From the NCBI GenBank assembly GCA_036502625.1, contig DASXYG010000001.1:1-34231 (forward strand): DNA of 34,231 nucleotides, given 5' to 3'. A program made the position numbers and the translations under genes. This document shows, piece by piece, positions 14,574 through 22,064 of the stretch. The notes under the pieces are model-generated. The model searched no databases and was not told the DNA's origin. It saw only the letters and a list, made by a program, of their open reading frames with translations. Position 1 is the stretch's first letter. Each line of letters opens with the position of its first letter. The stretch is from DASXYG01 sp036502625. Its GTDB lineage: Bacteria; Actinomycetota; Actinomycetes; Streptosporangiales; Streptosporangiaceae.

Positions 14574-16430
14574 ATGATGAGCGACCCGAACGAACCACGT
14601 GATCCCGACGACGGGACCACCGGTCGTGCGGAGCCCACGAACCCCCCACCGTCCGACGACGAGCCCGCGGGGGGCGCGTTCGCGGCGGGGGCACCGACTG
14701 GGGGCGCACCTGGCGACGAGCCCTTCGGGGGCGCGTTCGCGTCCGGGCCACTGACCGGCGGTACGTCCGGCGCGGATTCGCCTGCCGGGGGAGGGTTCTC
14801 CGGGGGCGGCACATTCGGCTCGGGGGCGCCTGGCGGAGGAGCGCTCTCCGGGGGCGTGGCTGGGGGCGGTGCTTACGGCGCGGATTCGGCTGGCGGGGGC
14901 TTCTACACGGGCGGTGGGCCGGGTGCGGGCTCTGAGGGGGAGCGGCCTGTGTTCCACGCTCCGGGATCTGAGGAGCCGGGGGGTCGGCCGACCTGGCCGG
15001 GGAGCGGTGAGACGGGCGCGTCGGCGCTCGGTGGGCAGAGCGGGGCGTACGGCAGTGGGCCGGGTGGGGCGTACGGCAGCGGGCCCGGCGGAGCGTACAG
15101 AGGCGGGCCGGGCGGGGCTCATGCGAGTGGTCCTGGTGGGGCGTACGGCAGTGGTCCCGGTGGGGCGTACGGCAGTGAGGCGGGCGGGGCGTACGGGGGT
15201 GGGACGCAGCCGCATACCGGGAGCTTCGGGGTGCCCGCAGGGCCTCCGGCGCCTCCGCCGCTGCCTGGGCAGGTCGTCCAGGGGCCGCCGCCTCCCGGGT
15301 GGCCGTCGGAAGGCGGGACCGCGTACGCCGAGCCGCGCGGGCGGTCGCGTACGGGGTCGTTCGTCGGCGTCGTCATCATCGTGGCGATCGTCGCCGCGCT
15401 GGCCGGCGGCGCGGTCGGCGGATACATCGGCGCGAAGCAGAGCGGCTCCGGCTACCACCTCGACTCCGCCCCCAAGGGCACCACGCAGCGCGCGCCGCAG
15501 AGCGTCGCCGGTGTCGCCCAGCGGGTCACGCCCAGCGTCGTCGACATCAAGGTGTCGAGCGCGTCCTCCGGCGAGGAGGGCTCCGGCTTTCTCGTGCAGG
15601 GCGGCTACATCATGACGAACAACCACGTCGTGGCGTCCGCGGCCAACGGCGGCGGCGACCTCCAGGTCAACTTCAACGACGGCAGCCGTACCGGCGCGCG
15701 CATCGTCGGCCACGACTCGACGTACGACATCGCCGTGCTCAAGCCCGACACCACCGGCGGCCGCAAGGCGCTGCCGCTCGGCAACTCCGACAGCATGGTG
15801 GTCGGCGACCCGGTGATCGCGGTCGGTTCGCCGCTCGGCCTGGCCGGCACCGTCACCACCGGCATCATCAGCGCCAAGAACCGCCCGGTGACCGCGGGCG
15901 GCGAGGGCGGCACCCAGCAGTCGTACATCAACGCCCTCCAGACCGACGCCGCGATCAACCCGGGCAACTCCGGCGGCCCGCTGGTCGACTCCGCGGGCGA
16001 GGTCATCGGGGTGAACTCCGCGATCGCGTCCAATCCCGGCGGCTCGCAGACCGGGCAGCAGAGCGGCAGCATCGGCCTCGGCTTCGCCATCCCGATCAAC
16101 AAGGCGCGTGAGGTCGCCGAGCAGCTCCTGAAGACCGGCAAGGTACGGCACCCGGTGATCGGCGCGCTGATCGACATGGGGTTCGCCGGCGATGGCGCCC
16201 GCATCGCGCAGAACTCCCGCCAGGGCCCCGGCATCATCGCGGGCGGCCCCGCGGACAAGGCGGGCCTCAAGGCGGGCGACGTGATCACGAAGGTGGACGG
16301 CAAGCCGATCGCCTCGGCCGAGGAGCTCCTCGTGGACATCAAGAGCCACCAGCCGGGCCAGAACATCGAGCTCACGTACCAGCGGGGCGGCGCCGAGCAC
16401 TCCGTCAAGCTGAAGCTCGGCGCCCAGTAG
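14574..16430 (+). CDS. htrA: HtrA/DegP-type serine protease with PDZ domain
   Basis: 618 aa. Residues 1-260 are a cytosolic, glycine/proline-rich region with repeats of the type SGPGGAYG. A transmembrane segment follows at about 262-285. The trypsin-like domain carries His351 (TNNHVV), Asp385 (YDIAVL) and Ser466 (GNSGGPL), a complete triad, and the C-terminal ~90 residues form a PDZ domain (AGLKAGDVITKVDG). It should degrade misfolded proteins outside the membrane and may process RseA or its partners. The start is ATG 14574 or 14577 after AAGGAG. The ~100-bp gap from the RseB-like gene holds TTGACG (14492-14497) and the inverted repeat CTTATG/CATAAG, so a separate promoter is possible. Confidence 0.93.
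   Translation: MMSDPNEPRDPDDGTTGRAEPTNPPPSDDEPAGGAFAAGAPTGGAPGDEPFGGAFASGPLTGGTSGADSPAGGGFSGGGTFGSGAPGGGALSGGVAGGGAYGADSAGGGFYTGGGPGAGSEGERPVFHAPGSEEPGGRPTWPGSGETGASALGGQSGAYGSGPGGAYGSGPGGAYRGGPGGAHASGPGGAYGSGPGGAYGSEAGGAYGGGTQPHTGSFGVPAGPPAPPPLPGQVVQGPPPPGWPSEGGTAYAEPRGRSRTGSFVGVVIIVAIVAALAGGAVGGYIGAKQSGSGYHLDSAPKGTTQRAPQSVAGVAQRVTPSVVDIKVSSASSGEEGSGFLVQGGYIMTNNHVVASAANGGGDLQVNFNDGSRTGARIVGHDSTYDIAVLKPDTTGGRKALPLGNSDSMVVGDPVIAVGSPLGLAGTVTTGIISAKNRPVTAGGEGGTQQSYINALQTDAAINPGNSGGPLVDSAGEVIGVNSAIASNPGGSQTGQQSGSIGLGFAIPINKAREVAEQLLKTGKVRHPVIGALIDMGFAGDGARIAQNSRQGPGIIAGGPADKAGLKAGDVITKVDGKPIASAEELLVDIKSHQPGQNIELTYQRGGAEHSVKLKLGAQ
15043..15215 (+). repeat. In-gene repeat coding the SGPGGAYG region of HtrA
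   Basis: About seven degenerate units of roughly 24 bp, each encoding eight residues such as SGPGGAYG, lie in the HtrA cytosolic tail. Units vary at wobble and at Tyr/His/Arg positions. The unit length is a multiple of three, so copy-number changes would keep frame. Confidence 0.6.
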
Positions 16431-16484
16431 CACACCGGTCCCCGCCGTACGCGGACCGCAGGTGCTGGTCGTCGGCGGGGCGAC

Positions 16485-16490
16485 TAGTCT
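16485..16490 (+). promoter_or_regulatory. Candidate -10 hexamer (TAGTCT) of tatB
   Basis: TAGTCT lies about 50 bases before the tatB GTG. A transcript from here would have a leader of about 40 bases containing GGAGG at 16530-16534. Confidence 0.35.
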
Positions 16491-16538
16491 TGGACACGCC
16501 GGGCGTCGGCCCGGCCGTACGCCTGCGCTGGAGGATGG

Positions 16539-16871
16539 GTGTTCGACATCAACCTGGGCGAGCTCGGCCTGCTGGCCGTCCTCGCGCTTGTCATCTTCGG
16601 GCCTGAGCGGCTGCCCAAGGTGGCGTCCCAGGCCGGCCGCGCCCTGCGCCAGCTCCGGCAGATGGCCAGCAACGCCACGGAGGACCTCCGCTCCGGCCTC
16701 CCGGAGGAGTACCGCGACTTCAACCCCGCGGACCTCAACCCCCGCTCCTTCGTCCGCCGCCACCTCTTCGAAGACGACCCCGCCGCGGACACCTCCTCCG
16801 TCATGTCCGACCCATTGCGCGACGAACTGGAGTACGGCGAACGCCCCCCGTACGACGACGAGTCCACGTAA
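16539..16871 (+). CDS. tatB: Sec-independent protein translocase subunit TatB
   Basis: 110 aa. TatB with TatC forms the receptor for twin-arginine signal peptides. The N-terminus reads MFDINLGELGLLAVLALVIF, giving the single transmembrane helix, followed by the family hinge GPERLPKV and an amphipathic helix (VASQAGRALRQLRQMASNA). The acidic C-terminal tail is unstructured, as usual. The start is GTG at 16539 with GGAGG four bases earlier. The position after htrA matches Rv1224. The gene converges with the second immunity gene of the EndoU module, 26 bp away. Confidence 0.93.
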   Translation: MFDINLGELGLLAVLALVIFGPERLPKVASQAGRALRQLRQMASNATEDLRSGLPEEYRDFNPADLNPRSFVRRHLFEDDPAADTSSVMSDPLRDELEYGERPPYDDEST

Positions 16872-16897
16872 CCCCGCCCGCCAGGCCCCTCAGAACC

Positions 16898-17155
16898 TCA
16901 GCCGCGCACGTCCAACACGTCAAGCCGGTCTCCGTGCATGCCGACGGCCTCCAGAAGCTCCCCGAGCTCCCGACGCTCATCGCGGGTAATGGCCGCCCCG
17001 GCAGTCCCCAGCCCGGCCAGCAGATTGTCCAACCCCTCGCCCCATTCCCCGGCCCCAAGATCCTCCCGCACCTGCCGAAGCCCCACGGCATCAAGCCGAT
17101 CGGCGAACCGCTCAGGCAACGCCTTCGCCCGCCGGGACAGTTCACTACGGTCCAT
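16898..17155 (-). CDS. MafI-like immunity protein, second copy
   Basis: 85 aa, all-helical by composition and acidic. It aligns without gaps to the neighbouring 85-residue protein with 43 identical positions (about 51% by hand count). Shared landmarks are MDR at the start, LP-x2-F, AGEW, GL-x-NL-x-A-x-L, IT-x2-ER-x-EL and a terminal RLD-x-L-x-V-x-G. The AGEW...L block resembles MafI-type immunity proteins that partner EndoU toxins. The start is ATG at 17155, with GAGG five to six bases before. It is 26 bases after the first copy. Most likely function: binding and blocking an EndoU RNase, perhaps a variant of the adjacent one. Confidence 0.6.
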   Translation of the reverse strand: MDRSELSRRAKALPERFADRLDAVGLRQVREDLGAGEWGEGLDNLLAGLGTAGAAITRDERRELGELLEAVGMHGDRLDVLDVRG

Positions 17156-17181
17156 GGTGTCCTCGCTGGTCACGCCGGTCG

Positions 17182-17439
17182 TCAGCCCTGAACGCGGAGG
17201 GCGTCGAGGCGTACGGCGGGTTCGCCGATCGCGTCGAGCAGTGCGGCCAGCTCGGCGCGTTCGTGCGCGGTGATCGGCGCGGCCGTCTGGCTGAGCGCGG
17301 CGACCAGGTTGCTCAGGCCGACATCCCACTCACCGGCCCGGATGGCATCGCGCACGTCTTCGAGGTCATCGGCGGTGAGGCGTGCGGCGAACATGTCAGG
17401 GAGCCGCTGCGCCCGCTGCGCGAATTCGTGACGGTCCAT
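17182..17439 (-). CDS. MafI-like immunity protein, first copy
   Basis: 85 aa. It shares length and about half of its residues with the next gene, so the pair arose by tandem duplication and diverged. Its start codon overlaps the toxin stop by one base (TGATG at 17437-17441), which couples immunity synthesis to toxin synthesis. The AGEWDVGLSNLVAALSQ block, followed by ITAHERAEL, is reminiscent of MafI family immunity proteins encoded after EndoU-type MafB toxins. Identification rests on size, order and this block; I could not search. As the coupled gene, it is the likeliest cognate antidote. Confidence 0.65.
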   Translation of the reverse strand: MDRHEFAQRAQRLPDMFAARLTADDLEDVRDAIRAGEWDVGLSNLVAALSQTAAPITAHERAELAALLDAIGEPAVRLDALRVQG

Positions 17440-17960
17440 CAAGGCTGGTCTCTTCTTGTCGCGGGGTTCGTGACAACGCCCGGCCCGCCAGGCTCGGGCC
17501 ACGCCGTCCAGACGCGCCCATCGGGTCGGACGATCGCAGTCACCGTAACGCCTCCGTGGTCACGGCGGGTCTTCCACGATCCGTCCGCCTGCTGCCGTAC
17601 CCGCTGTGGCCGGTGGGCCGTGTGGCTGACGGCGGCGGTGATCGTGTCCGCGTCCCAGGTGGAAGGGAATTCGGTCTTCCCCGGCTCACCCGTACCGCTG
17701 ATATGCCCGCCGCCCTTCTCGTCCCCGTCGAGGATGTGCGCGATCCGGTCGGGGGTGAGCCGGATGTCATCTGTTCGCGGCCGGTCGGGGTGGTCCGCTA
17801 TGCCAGGGGCGTCCCAGGCCGAGTGGGTGTCGGGTGCGAGTTCGAGCTCGCTCCAGCGGCGTTGAACACCCTCCGTGAAGCGCATGACCGGCTCGGGGCG
17901 GGCGGAGCGGGCCTCGGGTTGGGCCGGCTCGCCGGGTGGGCTCGGGCGGGCCGGTGGCAC
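17439..17960 (-). CDS. Bacterial EndoU nuclease-domain toxin
   Basis: 173 aa. Residues 68-165 match the bacterial EndoU RNase domain of polymorphic toxins. His75 lies in RIAHILDGD and His86 in GGGHISG. GKTEFPSTW spans residues 94-102, and Lys130 lies in SWKTRRDH. TAWP (Thr152-Trp154) fits the [T/S]-x-[Y/W] motif. EndoU toxins cleave RNA, often tRNA, in target cells. The N-terminal ~65 residues are proline rich, with no signal peptide and no trafficking domain (RHS, WXG/LXG, PT-VENN). It could be an orphan cassette or be exported by an unseen route. The start is GTG 17960 with TACGCT six bases upstream; ATG 17885 is the alternative. It lies 69 bases after mrp, in the same frame as mrp. Confidence 0.75.
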   Translation of the reverse strand: MPPARPSPPGEPAQPEARSARPEPVMRFTEGVQRRWSELELAPDTHSAWDAPGIADHPDRPRTDDIRLTPDRIAHILDGDEKGGGHISGTGEPGKTEFPSTWDADTITAAVSHTAHRPQRVRQQADGSWKTRRDHGGVTVTAIVRPDGRVWTAWPEPGGPGVVTNPATRRDQP

Positions 17961-17966
17961 GCGGGG

Positions 17967-17972
17967 AGCGTA
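17967..17972 (-). promoter_or_regulatory. Candidate -10 hexamer (TACGCT) of the EndoU gene
   Basis: TACGCT lies six bases before GTG 17960 and there is no Shine-Dalgarno. This suits a leaderless start seen elsewhere in the window, but no -35 is visible. Confidence 0.35.
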
Positions 17973-18029
17973 GACCGGGGCCGGGTGCCCCGCTCGCCCG
18001 TTGGTGTGCGGGCGGGCGGGGCGTCGGCG

Positions 18030-19169
18030 TTAGCGGCCTGCGGGGGAGAGGCCTAGTTGGCGGCCGGCCAGGCCTCGGGAGCGGGTGGATAGGCCTTCGG
18101 CTATGCGGGTCAGTTCCGTTGCGGCGGGGGTTTCGGGGTGGAGGGTGACTATGGGCTTGCCCTCGTCGCCGCCCTCACGGAGGGCCACGTCTATGGGGAC
18201 CTGGCCGAGCAGCGGGACTCGGGCGCCCAGGTCGCGGGTCAGGGCGTCGGCTACGTGTTGGCCGCCGCCGCTGCCGAAGACCTCGATGCGTTCGTCGCAG
18301 TGGGGGCACGGGAGGTAGGACATGTTCTCGATGACGCCGGCGATCTGCTGGTGGGTCTGGGACGCGATCGCGCCGGCGCGTTCGGCCACCTCCGCCGCGG
18401 CGAGCTGGGGCGTGGTGACGACCAGGATCTCCGCGGACGGTACGAGCTGGGCCACGGAGATCGCGATGTCGCCCGTGCCGGGCGGCAGGTCGAGGAGGAG
18501 GACGTCGAGGTCGCCCCAGAAGACGTCGGCGAGGAACTGCTGGAGGGCGCGGTGCAGCATCGGGCCGCGCCATACGACCGGGGTGTTGCCCGGGGTGAAC
18601 ATGCCGATCGAGATGACCTTCACGCCCTGGGCGGACGGCGGCATGATCATCTGCTCGACCTGTGTGGGCGGGTGCTCCACGCCGAGCATGCGGGGTACGG
18701 AGTGGCCGTAGATGTCGGCGTCCACGACCCCGACCTTCTGGCCCGCCTCGGCCAGCGCCACGGCGAGGTTCACGGTGACGGACGACTTGCCCACGCCGCC
18801 CTTGCCGCTGGCCACGGCGTACACCCGGGTCAGCGAGCCGGGCTGGGCGAACGGGATCTCGCGTTCCTGTTTGTCGCCGCGCAGCTTGGTCTGGAGCCCC
18901 TTGCGTTGCTCCTCGCTCATGACGTCGAGGTCGACGTGGACCTCGGTGACGCCGGGCAGCTTGGACACCGCGGCGGTGACGTCCTTGGTGATGGTGTCGC
19001 GCAGCGGGCAGCCCGCGACCGTCAGATATACGCCGACGCGAACGGTTCCGTCGGCCGCGACGTCAACGTCCTTGACCATGTCGAGCTCGGTGATGGGCCG
19101 CTTGATCTCAGGGTCGTTGACGGTGGCCAGCGCCCGGGACACCTCGTCGACGGTAGGTGGGGTGGACAT
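18030..19169 (-). CDS. mrp: Mrp/NBP35-type P-loop ATPase (Fe-S cluster carrier)
   Basis: 379 aa. Mrp proteins bind and transfer Fe-S clusters using ATP. Residues 1-100 form a MIP18/DUF59-type domain (LATVNDPEIKRPITELDMV). The deviant Walker A is SGKGGVGKSS, and the DADIYGHSVP and DLPPGTGD motifs follow. The cluster-binding Cys-x2-Cys is in LPCPHCDERI. The ortholog Rv1229c sits downstream of sigE-htrA-tatB in M. tuberculosis. The start is ATG 19169, with TACCAT seven bases upstream; ATG 19178 would overlap that hexamer. The stop is TAA at 18030-18032. Confidence 0.95.
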   Translation of the reverse strand: MSTPPTVDEVSRALATVNDPEIKRPITELDMVKDVDVAADGTVRVGVYLTVAGCPLRDTITKDVTAAVSKLPGVTEVHVDLDVMSEEQRKGLQTKLRGDKQEREIPFAQPGSLTRVYAVASGKGGVGKSSVTVNLAVALAEAGQKVGVVDADIYGHSVPRMLGVEHPPTQVEQMIMPPSAQGVKVISIGMFTPGNTPVVWRGPMLHRALQQFLADVFWGDLDVLLLDLPPGTGDIAISVAQLVPSAEILVVTTPQLAAAEVAERAGAIASQTHQQIAGVIENMSYLPCPHCDERIEVFGSGGGQHVADALTRDLGARVPLLGQVPIDVALREGGDEGKPIVTLHPETPAATELTRIAEGLSTRSRGLAGRQLGLSPAGR

Positions 19170-19176
19170 ACCCCCC

Positions 19177-19182
19177 ATGGTA
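19177..19182 (-). promoter_or_regulatory. Predicted -10 hexamer (TACCAT) of mrp, leaderless start
   Basis: TACCAT ends seven bases before the ATG at 19169; the gap is GGGGGGT. The G-run is too close to act as a normal Shine-Dalgarno. Confidence 0.5.
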
Positions 19183-19224
19183 TGAACACCGCACGCCGCG
19201 GGCGAACGCGCGGTGCCCAGAACC

Positions 19225-19749
19225 TCAATGTTCCTTCAGCAACTCGTCGCTCTTGCGCCGGTCGTCCACCTCTTCGAGGAGCCGCTGGATCTCCGAACGG
19301 ACGAAATCACGCGTGGCGACCTCGCCCAAAGCGATGCGCAGCCCCGCGATCTCCCTGGTGAGGTACTCGGTGTCGGCGATGTTGCGTTCGTCGCGCGCGC
19401 GGTCCTGCTCGCCCTGCACCCGGTCGCGGTCGTCCTGGCGGTTCTGCGCCAGCAGGATCAGCGGCGCGGCGTACGACGCCTGCAGCGACAGCATCAGCGT
19501 CAGGAAGATGAACGGGTACGGGTCCCAGCGCAGGAACGACGGCGCGGCGAAGTTCCAGCCGATCCAGATGACGATGATCACGGTCATGTAGAAGAGGAAG
19601 CGGGCCGTGCCGAGGAAGCGCGCGATCTGCTCGGACCACACGCCGAACGTCTCGGAGTCCATGCTCGGCCGCATGTTCAGCAGGTGCCGCCGGGTCCGCG
19701 GCTGGTCGAGCCGCCCGTACACCCGCTCGTCACCGCGTTCAGGACGCAT
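19225..19749 (-). CDS. DUF1003 membrane protein
   Basis: 174 aa. Two transmembrane helices (about residues 49-70, FLFYMTVIIVIWIGWNFAA, and 80-105, PFIFLTLMLSLQASYAAPLI) with the NRQDDRDR motif after them define DUF1003. The C-terminal ~70 residues are a charged coiled-coil. Function is unknown. It is paired with the upstream MgtE/CBS gene as in mycobacteria (Rv1231c-Rv1232c). The start is ATG 19749, inside the 3' end of the upstream gene, with GGAGG nine bases before; translational coupling is likely. Confidence 0.85.
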   Translation of the reverse strand: MRPERGDERVYGRLDQPRTRRHLLNMRPSMDSETFGVWSEQIARFLGTARFLFYMTVIIVIWIGWNFAAPSFLRWDPYPFIFLTLMLSLQASYAAPLILLAQNRQDDRDRVQGEQDRARDERNIADTEYLTREIAGLRIALGEVATRDFVRSEIQRLLEEVDDRRKSDELLKEH

Positions 19750-21010
19750 GGGCATCCGCCTCCGCGTGGTCGATGTTGTCCCGCCAGTCCGGCGGGAGCA
19801 TGTGGTCGAGTACGTCGTCCACGGTGACCGCGCCCAGTAGCCGCTCGTCGTCCACGATCGGCACGGCGACCAGGTTGTACGCCGCTAGGTACGTCGACAG
19901 TTCGTGCAGGTTCACCGACGGCCGCAGCGGGTCGAGCTCGGTGTCGATCACCGCGCTGACGAGCGTGGACGGCGGGTCGCGCAGCAGCCGCTGGATGTGC
20001 GCGGTGCCGAGGTAGCGCCCCGTGGGGGTCTCGCTCGGCGGCCGGCAGACGTACACCTGGGAGGCCAGCGCGGGGGAGAGGTCCGGGTTGCGCACGGCGG
20101 CCAGCGCCTCGGCGATCGTGGCGTCCGGGGTCAGCACCACGGGGTCGGTGGTCATCATGCCGCCCGCGGTGTCCTCGGAGTATTCGAGCAGCCGCCGCAG
20201 CGGTTCGGCCTCGGTCGGCTCCATGAGCTCGAGCAGTTGCTCGCGCTGCTCGGTGGGCAGCTCGGCCAGGAGGTCGGCCGCGTCGTCGGGGCCCATCGCC
20301 TCCAGGACCCGCGCCGTACGCCCGGCGTCCAGGCCGCTGACGATCTCCACCTGCTCGTCCTCGGGCAGCTCCTCCAGGACGTCGGCCAGGCGCTCGTCGT
20401 TCAGCGCGGCGGCCACCTCGGCGCGGCGCTTCTGCGACAGGTCGTGCAGGACGGACGCGAGGTCGGCGGGGCGCAGCGCGTCGAACGCGGCGAGCAGGCT
20501 GGCCGCGCCCTGGCCCTCCTCCGGCGACGCGAACCCGGTGACGGCGTCCCAGTCGACCACGATCAGCTCGCCGCGCCGCCGCCCCAGCCCGCGCTTGGCG
20601 TTCATGCGCTGCACGGCGACCTTGGCGAACACCCAGTCGCGTGTGCGGGTGCGCTCCATGGCGATGTCGCGGACCGTCACGCGTGAGTCGCTGTCGCGCA
20701 GCAGCACCGTACGGTCGAGAAGCTCGCCGATGACCAGCGTCTCGGTGCTGCGCTGCTGGAACCGGCGCATGTTGATGCGGCCGGTGAAGATGACCGCGTC
20801 GGCCTCGATGTTCGTCACCCGGGTGATCGGCAGGAACACCGGGCGGCGCGGCGGCACCTCGACGACGAAGCCCAGCACCCGCGGCGCCTGGCCCTGCGCG
20901 CGCCACGTCGCCACGACGTCGCGGATGCGGCCGATCTGGTCGCCGGACGGGTCGAAGACGGCGACGCCGGCGAGCCGTGCGACGAAGACCCGGTTCGGCG
21001 AAGGGTTCAT
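19739..21010 (-). CDS. MgtE intracellular-domain and CBS-pair protein, no transporter domain
   Basis: 423 aa. The N-terminal ~80 residues resemble a PRC-barrel-like domain (VFVARLAGVAVFDPSGDQIG). Residues about 170-275 form the MgtE N-terminal superhelical domain (LRPADLASVLHDLSQKRRAE, then repeats such as LEELPEDEQVEIV and LAELPTEQREQLLELM). Residues about 280-400 form two CBS domains. The MgtE membrane domain is missing, so this is a soluble Mg2+/nucleotide sensor-like protein rather than a channel. It is the ortholog of Rv1232c. The start is ATG 21010, decided by TAGCCT seven bases upstream. The downstream DUF1003 protein may be its membrane partner (inference). Confidence 0.85.
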   Translation of the reverse strand: MNPSPNRVFVARLAGVAVFDPSGDQIGRIRDVVATWRAQGQAPRVLGFVVEVPPRRPVFLPITRVTNIEADAVIFTGRINMRRFQQRSTETLVIGELLDRTVLLRDSDSRVTVRDIAMERTRTRDWVFAKVAVQRMNAKRGLGRRRGELIVVDWDAVTGFASPEEGQGAASLLAAFDALRPADLASVLHDLSQKRRAEVAAALNDERLADVLEELPEDEQVEIVSGLDAGRTARVLEAMGPDDAADLLAELPTEQREQLLELMEPTEAEPLRRLLEYSEDTAGGMMTTDPVVLTPDATIAEALAAVRNPDLSPALASQVYVCRPPSETPTGRYLGTAHIQRLLRDPPSTLVSAVIDTELDPLRPSVNLHELSTYLAAYNLVAVPIVDDERLLGAVTVDDVLDHMLPPDWRDNIDHAEADAHAS

Positions 21011-21017
21011 GGTCATG

Positions 21018-21023
21018 AGGCTA
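21018..21023 (-). promoter_or_regulatory. Predicted -10 hexamer (TAGCCT), leaderless start
   Basis: TAGCCT ends seven bases before the ATG at 21010. It covers or precedes the alternative ATG at 21016, which is therefore unlikely. Confidence 0.5.
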
Positions 21024-21158
21024 CCGAGACGAGACGGACGTACCGTGACGCGACGCACCAGATCACGGCCGGTCTTGCCGCTACCGTCACATTCGTGGCC
21101 CGATCATGGTCGTACGTGTGGACGGGAATGAGACGACCGGGTGTCTGCGAGGGTTGGC

Positions 21159-22046
21159 ATGGATGACTTGACGACGGAGTTCGAGCGGCACCGCGACCTC
21201 ATGTACGCCGTGGCGTACCGCATGCTCGGCATCGCCGCCGACGCCGACGACGTCGTGCAGGACGCCTGGCTGCGGTGGAGCTCCGCGGACCGGTCCGGCG
21301 TCGACGAGCCGCGCGCGTACCTCGTGCGGATCGCCACGAACCTCGCGATCAACCGGCTGACCTCGGCGCGGGCGCGGCGCGAGGCGTACGTCGGGCCGTG
21401 GCTGCCGGAGCCGGTGCGGACCGGGCCTGACGTCGCGGAGAGCGCCGAGCTGGCCGACTCGGTGTCGTTCGCGATGCTGGTCGTGCTGGAGCGGCTGACG
21501 CCGGTGGAGCGTGCGGTGTTCCTGCTGCGCGAGGTGTTCGGGTTCAGCCACGCGGAGATCGCCGAGGTCACCGGGCGGTCGGAGGCCGGGGTGCGGCAGC
21601 TCGCGCACCGGGCGCGCGAGCGGGTGCGCGAGGGGCGGCCGAAGTACTCCGCGGACCGCGCCGAGCAGCGCCGGGTCACCGCCGAGTTCATCGACGCGTG
21701 CCGCGGGGGCGACGTCGACAAGCTGATGGAGGTGCTCGCTCCGGACGTCACGATGTGGTCCGACGGCGGCGGTGTGCGCCGGGCCGCGCGGAACCCGATC
21801 CGCGGGGTGGAGAAGGTCGTCCGGCTGGCTACCGCGCTGGTGTCGATGGTGTGGTGGGAGGGCGCCGAGCCGTACGAGTTCGCGGACATCAACGGGGCGC
21901 TCGGGGTGATCCTCCACGAGGCGCCGGGCGACGGCGGCGTGGTGCTGCTGCCGGAGATCGCCGACGGGCGGATCACCGCGCTGAACGTGGTGGTCAACCC
22001 GGAGAAGCTGCGGGCGCTGCACCGCGGCGACGTACTGAACTACTGA
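21159..22046 (+). CDS. ECF41-type sigma factor with C-terminal SnoaL-like domain
   Basis: 295 aa. Sigma region 2 (LMYAVAYRMLGIAADADDVV) and region 4 (FLLREVFGFSHAEIAEVTGR) are followed by a ~105-residue SnoaL-like extension. Known ECF41 landmarks are present: WLPEP in the linker, DGGG-V in place of DGGGK, and NPEKL in place of NPDKL near the C-terminus. In this family the extension replaces an anti-sigma factor and tunes activity. Usual partner genes (carboxymuconolactone decarboxylase-like, oxidoreductases) are not adjacent. The start is ATG 21159 with GAGGG before it; GTG 21141 would add six residues. GTCACA at 21086-21091 with CGTA at 21111 resembles an ECF41 promoter, but the spacing of 19 is long. 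Confidence 0.88.
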   Translation: MDDLTTEFERHRDLMYAVAYRMLGIAADADDVVQDAWLRWSSADRSGVDEPRAYLVRIATNLAINRLTSARARREAYVGPWLPEPVRTGPDVAESAELADSVSFAMLVVLERLTPVERAVFLLREVFGFSHAEIAEVTGRSEAGVRQLAHRARERVREGRPKYSADRAEQRRVTAEFIDACRGGDVDKLMEVLAPDVTMWSDGGGVRRAARNPIRGVEKVVRLATALVSMVWWEGAEPYEFADINGALGVILHEAPGDGGVVLLPEIADGRITALNVVVNPEKLRALHRGDVLNY

Positions 22047-22064
22047 GGCCCTGACGGCCCGCGG

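Noticed and set aside
14433..16763. Very long open frame antisense to htrA.
   Set aside because: It encodes arginine/alanine/glycine-rich sequence with no domain and lies opposite a complete HtrA; a normal shadow at high GC.
17961..18032. The EndoU frame is open and in phase back to the mrp TAA stop, so readthrough would give an Mrp-EndoU fusion with a proline-rich linker.
   Set aside because: A shared frame has a one in three chance and stop-free stretches are common at this GC. Nothing around the TAA suggests readthrough, and a leaderless start at 17960 explains the toxin.
21086..21114. GTCACA/CGTA considered as a definite ECF41 promoter.
   Set aside because: The spacer is 19 bases and the -10 is CGTA rather than CGTC, so only a tentative mention is justified.
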